Program-made: the position numbers and the translations under genes
Source of the DNA: a virus
IMG/VR virus record: IMGVR_UViG_3300034820_000003
Span: 1 to 40,943 of that record
Direction: 5' to 3' (one strand)
Length of the DNA stretch: 40,943 nucleotides
Shown: positions 29,085 to 38,131 of the stretch, one piece after another
How the letters are laid out: the number at the start of each line of letters is the position of its first letter
Numbering within the stretch: position 1 is the stretch's first letter
The notes under the pieces: generated by a model
What the model was told of the DNA's origin: nothing
The model's input: the letters and a program-made list of their open reading frames with translations, nothing else
The model's database searches: none

Positions 29085-30700
29085 TGCGCGCGACACTCGC
29101 CCTTCAGATGGACAAGAAAACCCGCAATGGCTTCATGGCGGGAACTGGCTTGTCTTATCCGATGTCGATCCCGGCTTCCGTCAAGGGCTGGGACCAGATC
29201 AGCTCGCTCGCCAACATGGAGCCGGACCACGCTGTCCAGCTCGACAATTTCATCCCGCGTCCCGGCTATCTGGAAGTGCGGCGCGGCTCGCGGTCATGGG
29301 CAACCGGCGTCGGCTCTGGCCCCGTCGAAACCATCATGGCGTACAACGCGCCGAACCTCAACAATTCAAAGCTGTTCGCGATAGGTGGCGGCGCAATCTA
29401 TGACGTGACCACGCAGGGCGCAGGCTCAATCACGACCATCACGGGCCTTTCGAGCAACCGCTGGCAGTATTGCAATTTCACCAATGCCGCCGTGGCTGCA
29501 TGGCTTGTTGCCGGCAATGGCGTCGATCACCCCGTTATCTATGACGGTTCGACGTGGGCACAGATGACGCTCACTGGTATCTCTCCGGAAGATGTTGCGT
29601 CATGGACGGCATGGAAGGGGCGGCTGTGGTGTACGCTCGCCAACTCCACCAAGGTCGGCTATCTCGCCAATTCCGCGATCTCCGGCGCGGTCACGACGTT
29701 CGACCTCGGCCAGCAACTGACCCGCGGTGGCAACATCATTGCCATTGCCTCATGGACGCAGGACTCCAAGCAGACCGTTGACGAGTACATTGCGTTCATC
29801 TCCTCGCGCGGTCAGGTCGTGGTCTATCAGGGCACGGACCCGAGCACGGCCAACACCTTTGCACTGGTGGGCCTGTACGATCTCGGCGCACCGATCGGCA
29901 AGCGCTGCTTCCTGCGCATTTCCGGCAATCTCTGGATCATCTGCGTGGACGGCATCCTGCCGATGTCGGAGATGCTGACCATGGACCGTGCGGCATCGGC
30001 CAAGGTCGCGCCCACGACCATGATCCAGAACGCCATGATGACGGCGGCGCGGCTCTACAACGGCAATTTCGGCTGGCAGTTCATCGAATACGCCAAGGGC
30101 CAACTCGCCATCCTGAACATCCCGCAGGTCGAGAACAACACTTCCGTCCAGTTCGTCATGAACACGTTGACCGGCGCCTGGTGCCAGTTCACGGGCATCA
30201 ACGCCAACTGCTGGGAAGTGCTTAACGACGTGCCGTATTTCGGATCGAATGACGGTGGGGTCTATCAGTGGGATTACGGCTCGGGCGACTACATCGATAC
30301 GCTGGATTATCCCATCACGGCGACAGTGCAGACCGCGTTCAATTATTTCGAGAGCAGGGGACACCTGAAGCGCTGGACGATGGTTCGTCCGATCCTGACC
30401 ACGGACGGCTCGGTTACGCCGGGCGTTGGCCTCAACGTCGATTTCGGGACGGATGCGCCGATCTCCATTCCTTCGACCTCAAGCTCGGTTGCCGCGCTGT
30501 GGGATGTAGCACTTTGGGATGTCGCGATCTGGCCGATTAACTCGTCCGTGGTGGCGAACTGGACGACCATTGAGGGCATCGGGCAATGCGCTTCGATCAT
30601 CACCAAGGTTTCGACGACCGCGAACGGGTCAGCCAATGGCGTGACGCTTCAGCTCAATAGCTGGGATTTGATCGCCGAACCGGGAAAGGCGTACTTCTGA
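29084..30700 (+). CDS. Tail/DNA stabilisation protein (P22 gp10-like), 538 aa
   Basis: A long beta-propeller-like protein: PDHAVQLDNFIPRPGYLEVR near the N-terminus and repeated strands with SWTAWKGRLWCTL and FGSNDGGVYQWDYGSGDYID. These motifs mark the P22 gp10/T7 gp12-type tail hub or packaged-DNA stabilisation protein of podoviruses. It follows the adaptor gene as expected. No enzymatic motif. Overlaps both neighbours by one base. Confidence 0.82.
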   Translation: MRATLALQMDKKTRNGFMAGTGLSYPMSIPASVKGWDQISSLANMEPDHAVQLDNFIPRPGYLEVRRGSRSWATGVGSGPVETIMAYNAPNLNNSKLFAIGGGAIYDVTTQGAGSITTITGLSSNRWQYCNFTNAAVAAWLVAGNGVDHPVIYDGSTWAQMTLTGISPEDVASWTAWKGRLWCTLANSTKVGYLANSAISGAVTTFDLGQQLTRGGNIIAIASWTQDSKQTVDEYIAFISSRGQVVVYQGTDPSTANTFALVGLYDLGAPIGKRCFLRISGNLWIICVDGILPMSEMLTMDRAASAKVAPTTMIQNAMMTAARLYNGNFGWQFIEYAKGQLAILNIPQVENNTSVQFVMNTLTGAWCQFTGINANCWEVLNDVPYFGSNDGGVYQWDYGSGDYIDTLDYPITATVQTAFNYFESRGHLKRWTMVRPILTTDGSVTPGVGLNVDFGTDAPISIPSTSSSVAALWDVALWDVAIWPINSSVVANWTTIEGIGQCASIITKVSTTANGSANGVTLQLNSWDLIAEPGKAYF

Positions 30701-31119
30701 TGAAGACGTTTGTCCTTGGTCATGATGTGGAAGTCGCGCATTGGGCGTTCGGTACGTTCAACTTTGCGCCCGTCCCGTTTTGCATGGCGGTCGGCATCGC
30801 GGAGCGGGAAAAAGGCCTCGTCGGCGCTTTCCTGTTTCATGCGCACAACGGGCCAGATGTCGAGGTCTCCTATTACGGCCCCGGCACGATGACGCCTGAG
30901 ATCGTCAAGGGCATTGCCAAGATCGCCGTTGAACAGCTTGGCGTGTCGCGCATCACGGCGCGCACCAGCCGCGACAATCATTTGCGCAAGAGCATTCACA
31001 AACTCGGCTTCGAGTTCGAGGGCGTGCGCAAGTGCGGCTATGGCGAGGACCATGATGCACTGATGTACGGCCTTTATGGCAAAAACCTCGCGAAACTCGC
31101 GGGAAAGGCGGTGCATTGA
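30700..31119 (+). CDS. GNAT-like internal virion protein (T7 gp13-like position), 139 aa
   Basis: Resembles a GNAT acetyltransferase fold: strand pairs with FHAHNGPDVEVSYYG, a helix near IVKGIAKIAVEQLGV, and RTSRDNHLRKSIHKLGFEFE, which is like the acetyl-CoA-binding turn and last helix. Phage proteins of this type lie between tail-tube and ejection proteins, as T7 gp13 does. Enzymatic activity is uncertain; many are structural. Stop lies one base before the next gene. Confidence 0.72.
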   Translation: MKTFVLGHDVEVAHWAFGTFNFAPVPFCMAVGIAEREKGLVGAFLFHAHNGPDVEVSYYGPGTMTPEIVKGIAKIAVEQLGVSRITARTSRDNHLRKSIHKLGFEFEGVRKCGYGEDHDALMYGLYGKNLAKLAGKAVH

Positions 31120-31120
31120 C

Positions 31121-31984
31121 ATGAGCTTTAGCGCACCCAAGGCACCCGATCCCGCACAGACTGCCGCGCAGCAGCAGCAGTACAACATCGGCGCGGCCAA
31201 GCAGCAGAACGCCAACAACTCCTATGGGCAATCCTCTGCCTATGGCTCGATCAACTACGTCCCGGACTCCTCGCAGCCGTCAGGCTATCGCATCGAGAAC
31301 TCGTTCTCGCCGACGCAGCAGGGCCTCTACAACACAGCCACGGGGACGCAGGCGATCGCGGGGCAGACCGGACAGGACTTGCTGCGCAATACGCAGAGTA
31401 TGTATTCGCAGCCGTTCAATGGCAACAATCAGGCTGTCACCGACAAGCTGAACCAGTGGCAAGCGCAGTACCTTGCTCCGATCTTCAAGCAGCAGGGCTC
31501 GAACCTGGAAGCCGATCTGCGCAATCAGGGTCTGACGCCGGGCTCGGAAGCCTACAACAACGCCAAGAACCTGCTGGCGCGCAATCAGGGCGATGTCACC
31601 ACCAATTACCTGACCAAGAACCAACAGCAGGGCTTCGATCAGGCGCTGACGGAATACCAGACGCCATTGCAGACCATCGGCGGACTGTTCGGCATGGCTG
31701 CGCCGCAGGGCATCAACCCGCTGCAAACGCCGAGTTCGAGCGTGCAGCCGGCGAACTATGCGGGCCTCGTCCAGTCCAACTACGAGAACGAACTGAAGAA
31801 CTACGAGAACACATGGAACAACGTCGGCAAGCTCGGCACGGCCGCAGCCGGTCTTGCCTTCGCACCAATGACCGGCGGCACGTCGCTGGCGGGCATGTTC
31901 GGCGGATGGGCCGGAAATCAGGTCGGCAAGGCGCTCGGTCCATCCGGCGGCTACACGGGCTGGACTAGCGGAGGGTGGGGCTAA
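31121..31984 (+). CDS. Internal virion (ejection-type) protein, 287 aa
   Basis: Start ATG 31121 (MSFSAPKAPDPAQTAAQQQQ), a Gln/Asn/Ala-rich N-terminus typical of small ejection proteins of podoviruses. The middle is helical and Gln-rich (QWQAQYLAPIFKQQGSNLEA); the C-terminal 45 residues are Gly/Ala-rich and hydrophobic and could insert in a membrane. First of three probable ejection genes. Assigned by order and composition. Confidence 0.7.
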   Translation: MSFSAPKAPDPAQTAAQQQQYNIGAAKQQNANNSYGQSSAYGSINYVPDSSQPSGYRIENSFSPTQQGLYNTATGTQAIAGQTGQDLLRNTQSMYSQPFNGNNQAVTDKLNQWQAQYLAPIFKQQGSNLEADLRNQGLTPGSEAYNNAKNLLARNQGDVTTNYLTKNQQQGFDQALTEYQTPLQTIGGLFGMAAPQGINPLQTPSSSVQPANYAGLVQSNYENELKNYENTWNNVGKLGTAAAGLAFAPMTGGTSLAGMFGGWAGNQVGKALGPSGGYTGWTSGGWG

Positions 31985-33330
31985 TGGCTGAACTCTTCCC
32001 CGGCAACTACGTCAACCCGCAATACGCGACTCCCGAACAGCTCGCGATGCAGCGGGCCTATGCGGCCGAACTGACGAAGCGCAGCGGCGAGAACGTCAAC
32101 CGGCCGACCGGCGCACTCGCCAACATTCTGACTTCGATCACCGGAAGCCTTGAACGCAATCGCGCCAATGAAATCCAGCAGGAAGCTGCGGGACGCAATG
32201 CTGGCGATCTGTCTGCGCTGATCGCGCAGCTTCAGCGGAATCAGGTCGATCCGGCGACAGCAGGTCAAATCTACGCCAACCCGATGGCATCTCCCGAGCA
32301 TCGGGCGCTGGTCAGCGGCTTGGTCGCCCCGCAAAAGATTGAGGACGTGGCCGGGCGCCCCGGCACGTTCAGCCCTGCGGCTGGCGTGCATGCCGCTCCG
32401 GTCAATGGCGTTTTCCAGCCTGGCTTCCGTCAGCCCATGTCAACGCCAGATGCGAGCACAACGGTTCCTGTTCCAGCAGCGATGCCGCAGCAGCAGCCTC
32501 TGCCTCCTCCCACTGTTCCCCCCGGTACAGTACAGGGCGGCATGTTCGGCGGCATGAAATCAAAGCCCATTGGTTGGGACAATTCAGCTCCGCCCCCAGG
32601 TGGAGGGCCGCAGGCGCCTGTGTCAGGCCCTCCCGCTGTTGCGGCGCCTGCGGCCTCGTCCAATTTCCTGACGCTTGATGCTCTTGCTGCCAAGGGAAGA
32701 GAACTGGCGGCCGAGAGAGAGCGCACGCAGGGTGGTGCCAAGGCAGAAGGCGCGGTTATCAGCCAAGACCTTGCTGCGGCCAACGATGCGCCCAACGTGC
32801 TCAAGGGCGTCGGTACCATCAAGGACAATATCCAGAGGTTTGGCGACCAGATCACGTTTGGTCCGACCTCGCCATGGTCTCTTGAGATTAAGCGAGCGGC
32901 CGCCAACTACGCGCCCGGCATGATGAAAAATCAGCTAGAGGCAATCGCAGCCGCCGACTCGATCAACAAGGTTGGTATTGGACTGGCCGGCGTCCTCGCC
33001 AGCCAATTGCAGGGCGGCAACAACGCCGAGACCTTTGCAAAGTCCATGCAGGGCGTGCCGGGCCTGACGACCTCGAAAGAGGGTGCGTTGGCAATGGCCG
33101 ACATGATCCAGCAGTCTGCGGCAAAGTCGCAGCAATTGGGCGCGATCTATCGACAGTTGGAAGGAGCGGGACGCTTGCGTGAATACCAAGCGATGCGCGA
33201 GCGCTTCCTGACCGAGAACCCCGTTCTCAATCCGCTGACCAAGAACCCCATCGAGATGGACCTAGCCGCCGCCAAGAAGCGATCTGAGGGCGGTGGAGCA
33301 CGCATTATTTCCGTGGAGCCTGCGCGCTGA
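31984..33330 (+). CDS. Internal virion (ejection-type) protein, 448 aa
   Basis: Start ATG 31984 shares a base with the previous stop (TAATG). The N-terminus has long helices (NPQYATPEQLAMQRAYAAEL); residues about 150-220 are Pro/Gln-rich, and the rest is helical with Ala-rich stretches. It lies where P22 gp20/T7 gp15-like ejection proteins are found. These leave the head with the DNA and form a conduit through the cell envelope. Assignment by position and composition. Confidence 0.65.
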   Translation: MAELFPGNYVNPQYATPEQLAMQRAYAAELTKRSGENVNRPTGALANILTSITGSLERNRANEIQQEAAGRNAGDLSALIAQLQRNQVDPATAGQIYANPMASPEHRALVSGLVAPQKIEDVAGRPGTFSPAAGVHAAPVNGVFQPGFRQPMSTPDASTTVPVPAAMPQQQPLPPPTVPPGTVQGGMFGGMKSKPIGWDNSAPPPGGGPQAPVSGPPAVAAPAASSNFLTLDALAAKGRELAAERERTQGGAKAEGAVISQDLAAANDAPNVLKGVGTIKDNIQRFGDQITFGPTSPWSLEIKRAAANYAPGMMKNQLEAIAAADSINKVGIGLAGVLASQLQGGNNAETFAKSMQGVPGLTTSKEGALAMADMIQQSAAKSQQLGAIYRQLEGAGRLREYQAMRERFLTENPVLNPLTKNPIEMDLAAAKKRSEGGGARIISVEPAR

Positions 33331-35366
33331 TGGGCTCGATCTACACCATAGAAGTTCCTTCCGGGCATCGTCTCAAGATCGAGGCCGATACTCCGGACGA
33401 AGCTTTGAAGGCCGCGGATGGCTGGACGCCGCAGCAAGCTCCCATGGCTCCCGTCGAGAAGGCGCAGGATGTCATCAAGAGTGCGGCCGTTGGCCTTCCG
33501 AAGGGAGCAATTTCGCTCGCGGGCGCCATTCCTGACATTGCGTCCACGATGAAGGGCGCGGCAAACAACTATCTGTTTGATCCTCTGTTCAACGCGATCA
33601 GCGGTCCTCAGAAGGAAGGCCCAAAGCCATTTGATCTGAATGAACGCGCTGGTTCGGCAGCCATCAAGCGCGGCGTCGAGAGCGTTACGGGACCGCTTTA
33701 TGACCCGAAATCAACGGAAGGAAAGTTCGCTCAGGCTGCTACCGAGGCAGTTCCTGCGTCCCTGTTCGGCCCGGGCAGCACTGCCGTCAAAACGGTGATT
33801 GGTCTCGGTTCTGGTCTTGGAGGGGAAACCCTTGCGCAGAAATTTGCGGGCACTCCCTTTGAGCCTTGGGCAAGACTTGTGGGGGGCATTATCGGAGGCG
33901 CCGGCACGGCTGTTGGTACGAAGGGCGTAGAGGCGGCGCGCAATTACTCGGCGGCCAAGTCCACAGGGCAAGAGCTGGGTAACATCCTTGGAACGGATGC
34001 GATCAAGCCCGGTGCCGTGCGCCGCACTGCTCAAAGCGCTGCGGATGACGAACTATCGCTAACTGGGGCGCAGACCTCGCAAGCCAATCTCGGCCCGGAA
34101 GCCATGGTGATGGATCTGGGGCGCCAGATGCAGGGAAGGGCAGAGGCCGTCTCACTGCATCCTGGCAAGGCTCAAAACACGGTGCTGGATGCTGTCGAAG
34201 GACGTACTGGCGAGTTTGGGTCCGGTGCCCGCACCCGCATTGAAGATACGCTGAACAAGCATCTTGGGCCGAACGAAAACGTCGTCAAATTGATGGATGA
34301 CGTTGACGAATTGGTGCGGCAGCGCGCTACGCCGGCCTATGAGAAGGTGATGACGGATCATCCCGTCATCAACGTCCCCGCAGAAATCACGAGCCGCCCC
34401 GCCGTGGCGCAGGCCATGAAGGGTGCAGAAAGCCTTGCCAAGAACTACGGCGAGAAGCTTGCGACCTCAGAGACGAGGACCATTCTGAGCGGTCCCGGCT
34501 ATCATATTGCCGATGACGTAGCGCTGCCTGCGCAAACCTCCCTGAAATACTGGGATTACGTCAAGAAGGGGCTGGACCAGCGCATCAACGGAATGATGCG
34601 TCACGGCATGGATGACCTGTCCAGCGCCGAAAAGGCTGACTTGGGCGGACTCTTGAATGCAAAGCAATCCCTTGTTAGCTATCTGGATCAGGCCACCAAC
34701 GGTGCTTATGCGGATGCGCGACGGATTGCAGCGACCAAGCCCGAACTCCATGAGGCCATGGACTTTGGCCGCTCGATCTTCAATTCAAAACTTCTCCCTG
34801 AAGAGGTTGCCGCTCATATCGACGGCCTTAGCATTCCTGCGCAGGCAATGGCTCAGGTCGGCGCCCGTCGAGAGCTTGCCCGTGTTCTCGACTCTGCCAG
34901 AAACGACGGAGCCAAGGCCCGCAACTTCCTCGACACAAACAACAACCGGCAGAAAATCGCCAGCCTGTTCGGAGAAGATGCCGCGCAAGCTATCGAAAGT
35001 CGCGTTGCGGCAGAAAATACATTCCAAAACGCTACCGAAAGCATTGCGCGCAACTCGCGCACGGTCAGGCGCCAAGAGCTTATCAAGGATACCGAGACCC
35101 CTTCTCCCGCGCGGGTAGATACCACTCTCACGGGTCTCGCATTGAAGCCGGTCAAGGCCGGTTTTGCCTACGCTCTCGAACACGGCATGCAGAATACCCG
35201 CAAGGGTATCGCTGACATTCTCACCGCAAAAGGCGGTCAGATCGATCCGATCGTCGAGCAGCTTCTGAAATACAATCAGGCGAAATCCGCGAACGCGGCG
35301 ACGCCTTTGAGCCATCAGGCCGCCGCGCTGGTCCGCGCCTTGTTAGCAGGGAGCGGAACACAATGA
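33330..35366 (+). CDS. Large internal virion (ejection-type) protein, 678 aa
   Basis: Starts MGSIYTIEVPSGHRLKIEAD, a short beta motif often seen at the start of rhizobial phage internal proteins. Residues 50-220 have hydrophobic Gly/Ala-rich segments (VIGLGSGLGGETLAQKFAGT; ARLVGGIIGGAGTAVG) that could enter membranes; residues 230-640 are long helices. No lytic transglycosylase motif is evident, unlike T7 gp16. Its last 145 bases are overlapped on the opposite strand by a small membrane-protein gene. Confidence 0.7.
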   Translation: MGSIYTIEVPSGHRLKIEADTPDEALKAADGWTPQQAPMAPVEKAQDVIKSAAVGLPKGAISLAGAIPDIASTMKGAANNYLFDPLFNAISGPQKEGPKPFDLNERAGSAAIKRGVESVTGPLYDPKSTEGKFAQAATEAVPASLFGPGSTAVKTVIGLGSGLGGETLAQKFAGTPFEPWARLVGGIIGGAGTAVGTKGVEAARNYSAAKSTGQELGNILGTDAIKPGAVRRTAQSAADDELSLTGAQTSQANLGPEAMVMDLGRQMQGRAEAVSLHPGKAQNTVLDAVEGRTGEFGSGARTRIEDTLNKHLGPNENVVKLMDDVDELVRQRATPAYEKVMTDHPVINVPAEITSRPAVAQAMKGAESLAKNYGEKLATSETRTILSGPGYHIADDVALPAQTSLKYWDYVKKGLDQRINGMMRHGMDDLSSAEKADLGGLLNAKQSLVSYLDQATNGAYADARRIAATKPELHEAMDFGRSIFNSKLLPEEVAAHIDGLSIPAQAMAQVGARRELARVLDSARNDGAKARNFLDTNNNRQKIASLFGEDAAQAIESRVAAENTFQNATESIARNSRTVRRQELIKDTETPSPARVDTTLTGLALKPVKAGFAYALEHGMQNTRKGIADILTAKGGQIDPIVEQLLKYNQAKSANAATPLSHQAAALVRALLAGSGTQ

Positions 35367-35496
35367 CGCATGCCGTCACGAAGATGGTTGCCATCAAGGC
35401 AAGTATGCCCGCCGCAATCGGATTGGGCATCCAGCGATATTCGATATTCGACGCGATCACTCCGATGAAGGTCGCCGCCTGCAACAACTTCAGCAT
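35221..35496 (-). CDS. Antisense small membrane protein, up to 91 aa
   Basis: A leftward frame in a rightward block. The first 55 residues (MLKLLQAATFIGVIASNIEY, then WMPNPIAAGILALMATIFVT) give two membrane helices around a W-x-PN turn, a pattern I have seen in small phage membrane proteins. It starts in the 141-base gap after the ejection gene and its C-terminal Arg/Ser-rich tail reads through the end of that gene. A competing rightward 51-aa frame (35363-35518) occupies the same gap. No strong promoter or ribosome binding site is visible. Confidence 0.5.
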   Translation of the reverse strand: MLKLLQAATFIGVIASNIEYRWMPNPIAAGILALMATIFVTACVIVFRSLLTRRGPARRPDGSKASPRSRISPDCISEAARRSDRSDRLLR

Positions 35497-35507
35497 GGGG
35501 TGCTCAG

Positions 35508-36986
35508 ATGCCCTTTAACGGAAGCGGCACGTTCACGATCGTCAACACGTTCGTTCCCAATACGACGATCCTCTCGTCCGCAGTAAACCAGAATTTCACC
35601 GACATCGCCACGGGCCTGTCGGACTGCCTGACCCGTGACAATCAGGCCGGCATGACGGCTATTTTCAGGGCCGTCTCTGGTTCTGTCTCCGCACCTGGAA
35701 TTACGTTCAATTCGGATACGACGGCGGGGCTGTTTCTTTCTTCTACCGGCATTGTAGGGCTTGTCGCGAAGTCCTTGGGGTTGATTGTCAATTCCGCGAT
35801 TTACTGCATGTCCACAGTGGCTGTGCAGGCGGGCGGTTCCGGCTATGCAGTTGGGGATACCATTACCCTGACCGGCGGCACGGCGATTTCGCAAGCCGTC
35901 CTGACCGTGGCGACCCTGAGCGGTTCGGCCGTGGCGACGGCTACGGTCACTTATCCAGGCTTCTATACGGTGAAGCCGAGCGATCCGGTTGCGCAGGGAT
36001 CGACCTCGGGTTCAGGCAGCAGCGCGACGTTCAATATCACTTGGGTTGCGCAGTTCTCCAGCTCCATCGTGACGAATGAGGCCGGGGCCCTGTCTTGGCA
36101 GCGTCATGGCGCTTCTTCTTTCGTCTCCGGCATCATGGCGAAGGCCAATGCCTATGACTACGCCAAGGCGATCATGACATTCGGCTCGGGTGTGAGCCTG
36201 AGCAATTCGACCTCGCCGCCGACGTTGACTGCAACGGTCAATCCCACGTTTCTCCCGAACTTCATCGGCGGCCTGACACTTTCGACGGCGGGCAGTTCGG
36301 CAACGATGAGCATTTCTGCCGGGTCGGCGGCGGATAGCACAAATACGACGCTGATGAAACTCTCGTCTGCCATCAGCAAAACAACGTCGTCTTGGGCAGT
36401 CGGCACGGGCAACGGCGGCCTCGATACTGGCGCGATTGCCACCAGCACTTGGTATCACTTCTATGAGATCGAGCGCGTCGATACTGGCGTCGTCGATGTG
36501 GTGTTCTCAACCAACGCCACGACGCCGACGCTTCCTGCGAACTACACGCTGTATCGCCGTATAGGCTCCGGAAAAACCAATGGCTCTTCGCAGTGGACTG
36601 CCTTCCAGCAGAGCGGAAACAAATTCGAGTGGCTGACGCAAGTTGTGGACGTTGCGGGTGCCACGCCCGCCAGCAACAATCAGAACACGGTTACGCTGAC
36701 GGTGCCGACAGGCGTTGCTGTCGAGGCGATGATCCATGCCGGCATCGTCTACGCCAGCGGAAATGCGGTTCAGCTCTGGGTTTGGCCCAAGTTTCTGTCC
36801 GCCAAGCCTTCGATACAACTCGCAACAGGCTTTACCGCGCTGAACAGTCAGCCTGCCATGGCTTCTGGCTTGCGCATTACCACGGACACCAGCGCGCAAG
36901 TTTTCACAATGATCGCATTCTCTACTAGCTGCTCTTACTCTATTGAAACGGAAGGTTGGATCGACTGGCGAGGTCAGAATGTGTGA
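35508..36986 (+). CDS. Tail fibre / receptor-binding protein, 492 aa
   Basis: The N-terminal FNGSGTFTIVNTFVPNTTIL followed by a helix SAVNQNFTDIATGLSDCL matches the virion-attachment region of podoviral tail fibres. The rest is Thr/Ser/Gly/Ala-rich beta structure; a repeat-like portion near 105-175 (AVQAGGSGYAVGDTITLTGG) resembles fibre shaft modules. The C-terminal part (about 390-492) would contact the host. No depolymerase motif is evident. The end overlaps an antisense microprotein gene by 47 bases. Confidence 0.8.
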   Translation: MPFNGSGTFTIVNTFVPNTTILSSAVNQNFTDIATGLSDCLTRDNQAGMTAIFRAVSGSVSAPGITFNSDTTAGLFLSSTGIVGLVAKSLGLIVNSAIYCMSTVAVQAGGSGYAVGDTITLTGGTAISQAVLTVATLSGSAVATATVTYPGFYTVKPSDPVAQGSTSGSGSSATFNITWVAQFSSSIVTNEAGALSWQRHGASSFVSGIMAKANAYDYAKAIMTFGSGVSLSNSTSPPTLTATVNPTFLPNFIGGLTLSTAGSSATMSISAGSAADSTNTTLMKLSSAISKTTSSWAVGTGNGGLDTGAIATSTWYHFYEIERVDTGVVDVVFSTNATTPTLPANYTLYRRIGSGKTNGSSQWTAFQQSGNKFEWLTQVVDVAGATPASNNQNTVTLTVPTGVAVEAMIHAGIVYASGNAVQLWVWPKFLSAKPSIQLATGFTALNSQPAMASGLRITTDTSAQVFTMIAFSTSCSYSIETEGWIDWRGQNV

Positions 36987-37086
36987 CCGCGATCAGCGCA
37001 GCTATGGCCGCCGTCATCGCAATGGTCGCGGGAAGCCAGCGCGACTTGTGCGCCAGCATGAAGCGAAACAACTCGGCAAAACTCAT
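36940..37086 (-). CDS. Antisense single-TM microprotein, 48 aa
   Basis: Leftward frame from ATG 37084-37086 to TAG. It reads MSFAELFRFMLAHKSRWLPA followed by TIAMTAAIAALIAV, a short amphipathic start and one membrane helix, resembling small DUF5989-like membrane proteins. Third codon positions are about 70% G/C against about 55% for the competing rightward 45-aa frame at 36979-37116. It occupies the 129-base gap between tail fibre and endolysin and overlaps the fibre's end. No clear ribosome binding site. Confidence 0.45.
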   Translation of the reverse strand: MSFAELFRFMLAHKSRWLPATIAMTAAIAALIAVTHSDLASRSNLPFQ

Positions 37087-37115
37087 GCGCAACACCAAGG
37101 CTATGGAGCGGTCTG

Positions 37116-37889
37116 ATGGCTTTCATCAACACTCTATACAATCTCTGGCCCAATGGCGACGAAAAAGCGCCCGGACTTCGCGACGGAATCGCGGCTTCCG
37201 CGCCCTCCGTCTTTGCCAAATACGGCATTGATAGCCCGTTGCTGGTTGCACACGTCATGGCACAGATCAGCCATGAATGCGGGGCAGGGCATGACATCGT
37301 TGAGAACCTGAACTATTCGGCCGAGCGCATGACGCAGGTCTGGCCGTCGCGCTTCCCAACGATCTCCAGCGCGCAGCCGTATGCCCACAATCCGAAGGCG
37401 CTTGCCAACAAGGTCTACAACGGCCGCATGGGCAACCGGACTGGATCTGATGATGGATGGAATTTCCGGGGCCGCGGCGCATCGCAAACCACTGGCCGGG
37501 AAGGCTATGAGCGGGTCAAGGAAAAGACCGGCCTCGATGTGGTCGGCAATCCCGACATCTTGATCGATCCGAAATATTTCCTGTTCTGCGGCGTCTCGGA
37601 CTTCATCAACTGCGGCTGCCTTCCCTACGCCAAGGCTGACGACGTGTTGAATGTCACCAAGCGGCTGAACGGCGGCACCATCGGGCTCAACCAGCGCGTT
37701 GAATGGCTGAAGCGCTGGAAGGCCGCGCTCGGCTCCGGGCCGATCGATTTCAGCATCCCCCATGCTGTGCCCGAACTTCCTACGGCTCCTGAAATCGTCC
37801 TGCCGCCTCCGGGAACACAGGCACGCACCGACATTGCGCCGACCTTTGTCGGTCGCGTAGCCGATCTCTTCAAGCCGAAGGGAAAATAA
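37116..37889 (+). CDS. Endolysin, GH19 chitinase/lysozyme family, 257 aa
   Basis: Cleaves peptidoglycan glycan strands at lysis. Catalytic Glu54 lies in AQISHECGAG and the second Glu63 in ENLNYSAERM; AHNPKALANKVYNGRMGNR and DGWNFRGRGASQTTGREGY are standard GH19 motifs. There is no signal peptide, so release needs the holin genes downstream. A Pro-rich C-terminal tail (about 215-257) follows the catalytic domain, with no recognised wall-binding module. One base overlaps the next start. Confidence 0.92.
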   Translation: MAFINTLYNLWPNGDEKAPGLRDGIAASAPSVFAKYGIDSPLLVAHVMAQISHECGAGHDIVENLNYSAERMTQVWPSRFPTISSAQPYAHNPKALANKVYNGRMGNRTGSDDGWNFRGRGASQTTGREGYERVKEKTGLDVVGNPDILIDPKYFLFCGVSDFINCGCLPYAKADDVLNVTKRLNGGTIGLNQRVEWLKRWKAALGSGPIDFSIPHAVPELPTAPEIVLPPPGTQARTDIAPTFVGRVADLFKPKGK

Positions 37890-38131
37890 TGCTGAGCCTC
37901 AACGATTGGGGGAGGGTGCTGGTCTCCGTCATCGTCGTGGCGGGCTTCATCATGATCCTGGTGCTCGTACTCACGACAAAGCTCCAAGGCAACGCCAGCT
38001 CCGAAGTGATGCTTGTGATGCTCGGAGCGCTCGCCGCCGGGTTTGGTCAGGTGGTCAGTTATTGGGTCGGCTCGTCGGCGTCGTCCAGCGCCAAGGATCA
38101 AACCATCAGCACAATGGCGACCAAACCATGA
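37889..38131 (+). CDS. Small two-TM holin-like membrane protein, 80 aa
   Basis: Two hydrophobic helices, about 8-29 (VLVSVIVVAGFIMILVLVLT) and 39-60 (EVMLVMLGALAAGFGQVVSY), then a Ser-rich polar tail (WVGSSASSSAKDQTI). The YW-x-GSS tail is common in small membrane proteins encoded beside phage endolysins. Holin or antiholin role is inferred. Overlaps the endolysin stop and the next start. Confidence 0.65.
   Translation: MLSLNDWGRVLVSVIVVAGFIMILVLVLTTKLQGNASSEVMLVMLGALAAGFGQVVSYWVGSSASSSAKDQTISTMATKP

Noticed and set aside
35363-35518. Rightward 51-aa frame coupled by ATGA to the ejection gene
   Set aside because: It fits the overlap pattern but its protein has no recognisable features, while the leftward frame in the same gap has two clear membrane helices. 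Codon bias cannot separate them.
36979-37116. Rightward 45-aa frame between fibre and endolysin
   Set aside because: Its ends overlap neatly with the neighbours, but the peptide is an Arg/His/Gln-rich low-quality sequence with lower GC3 than the leftward frame.
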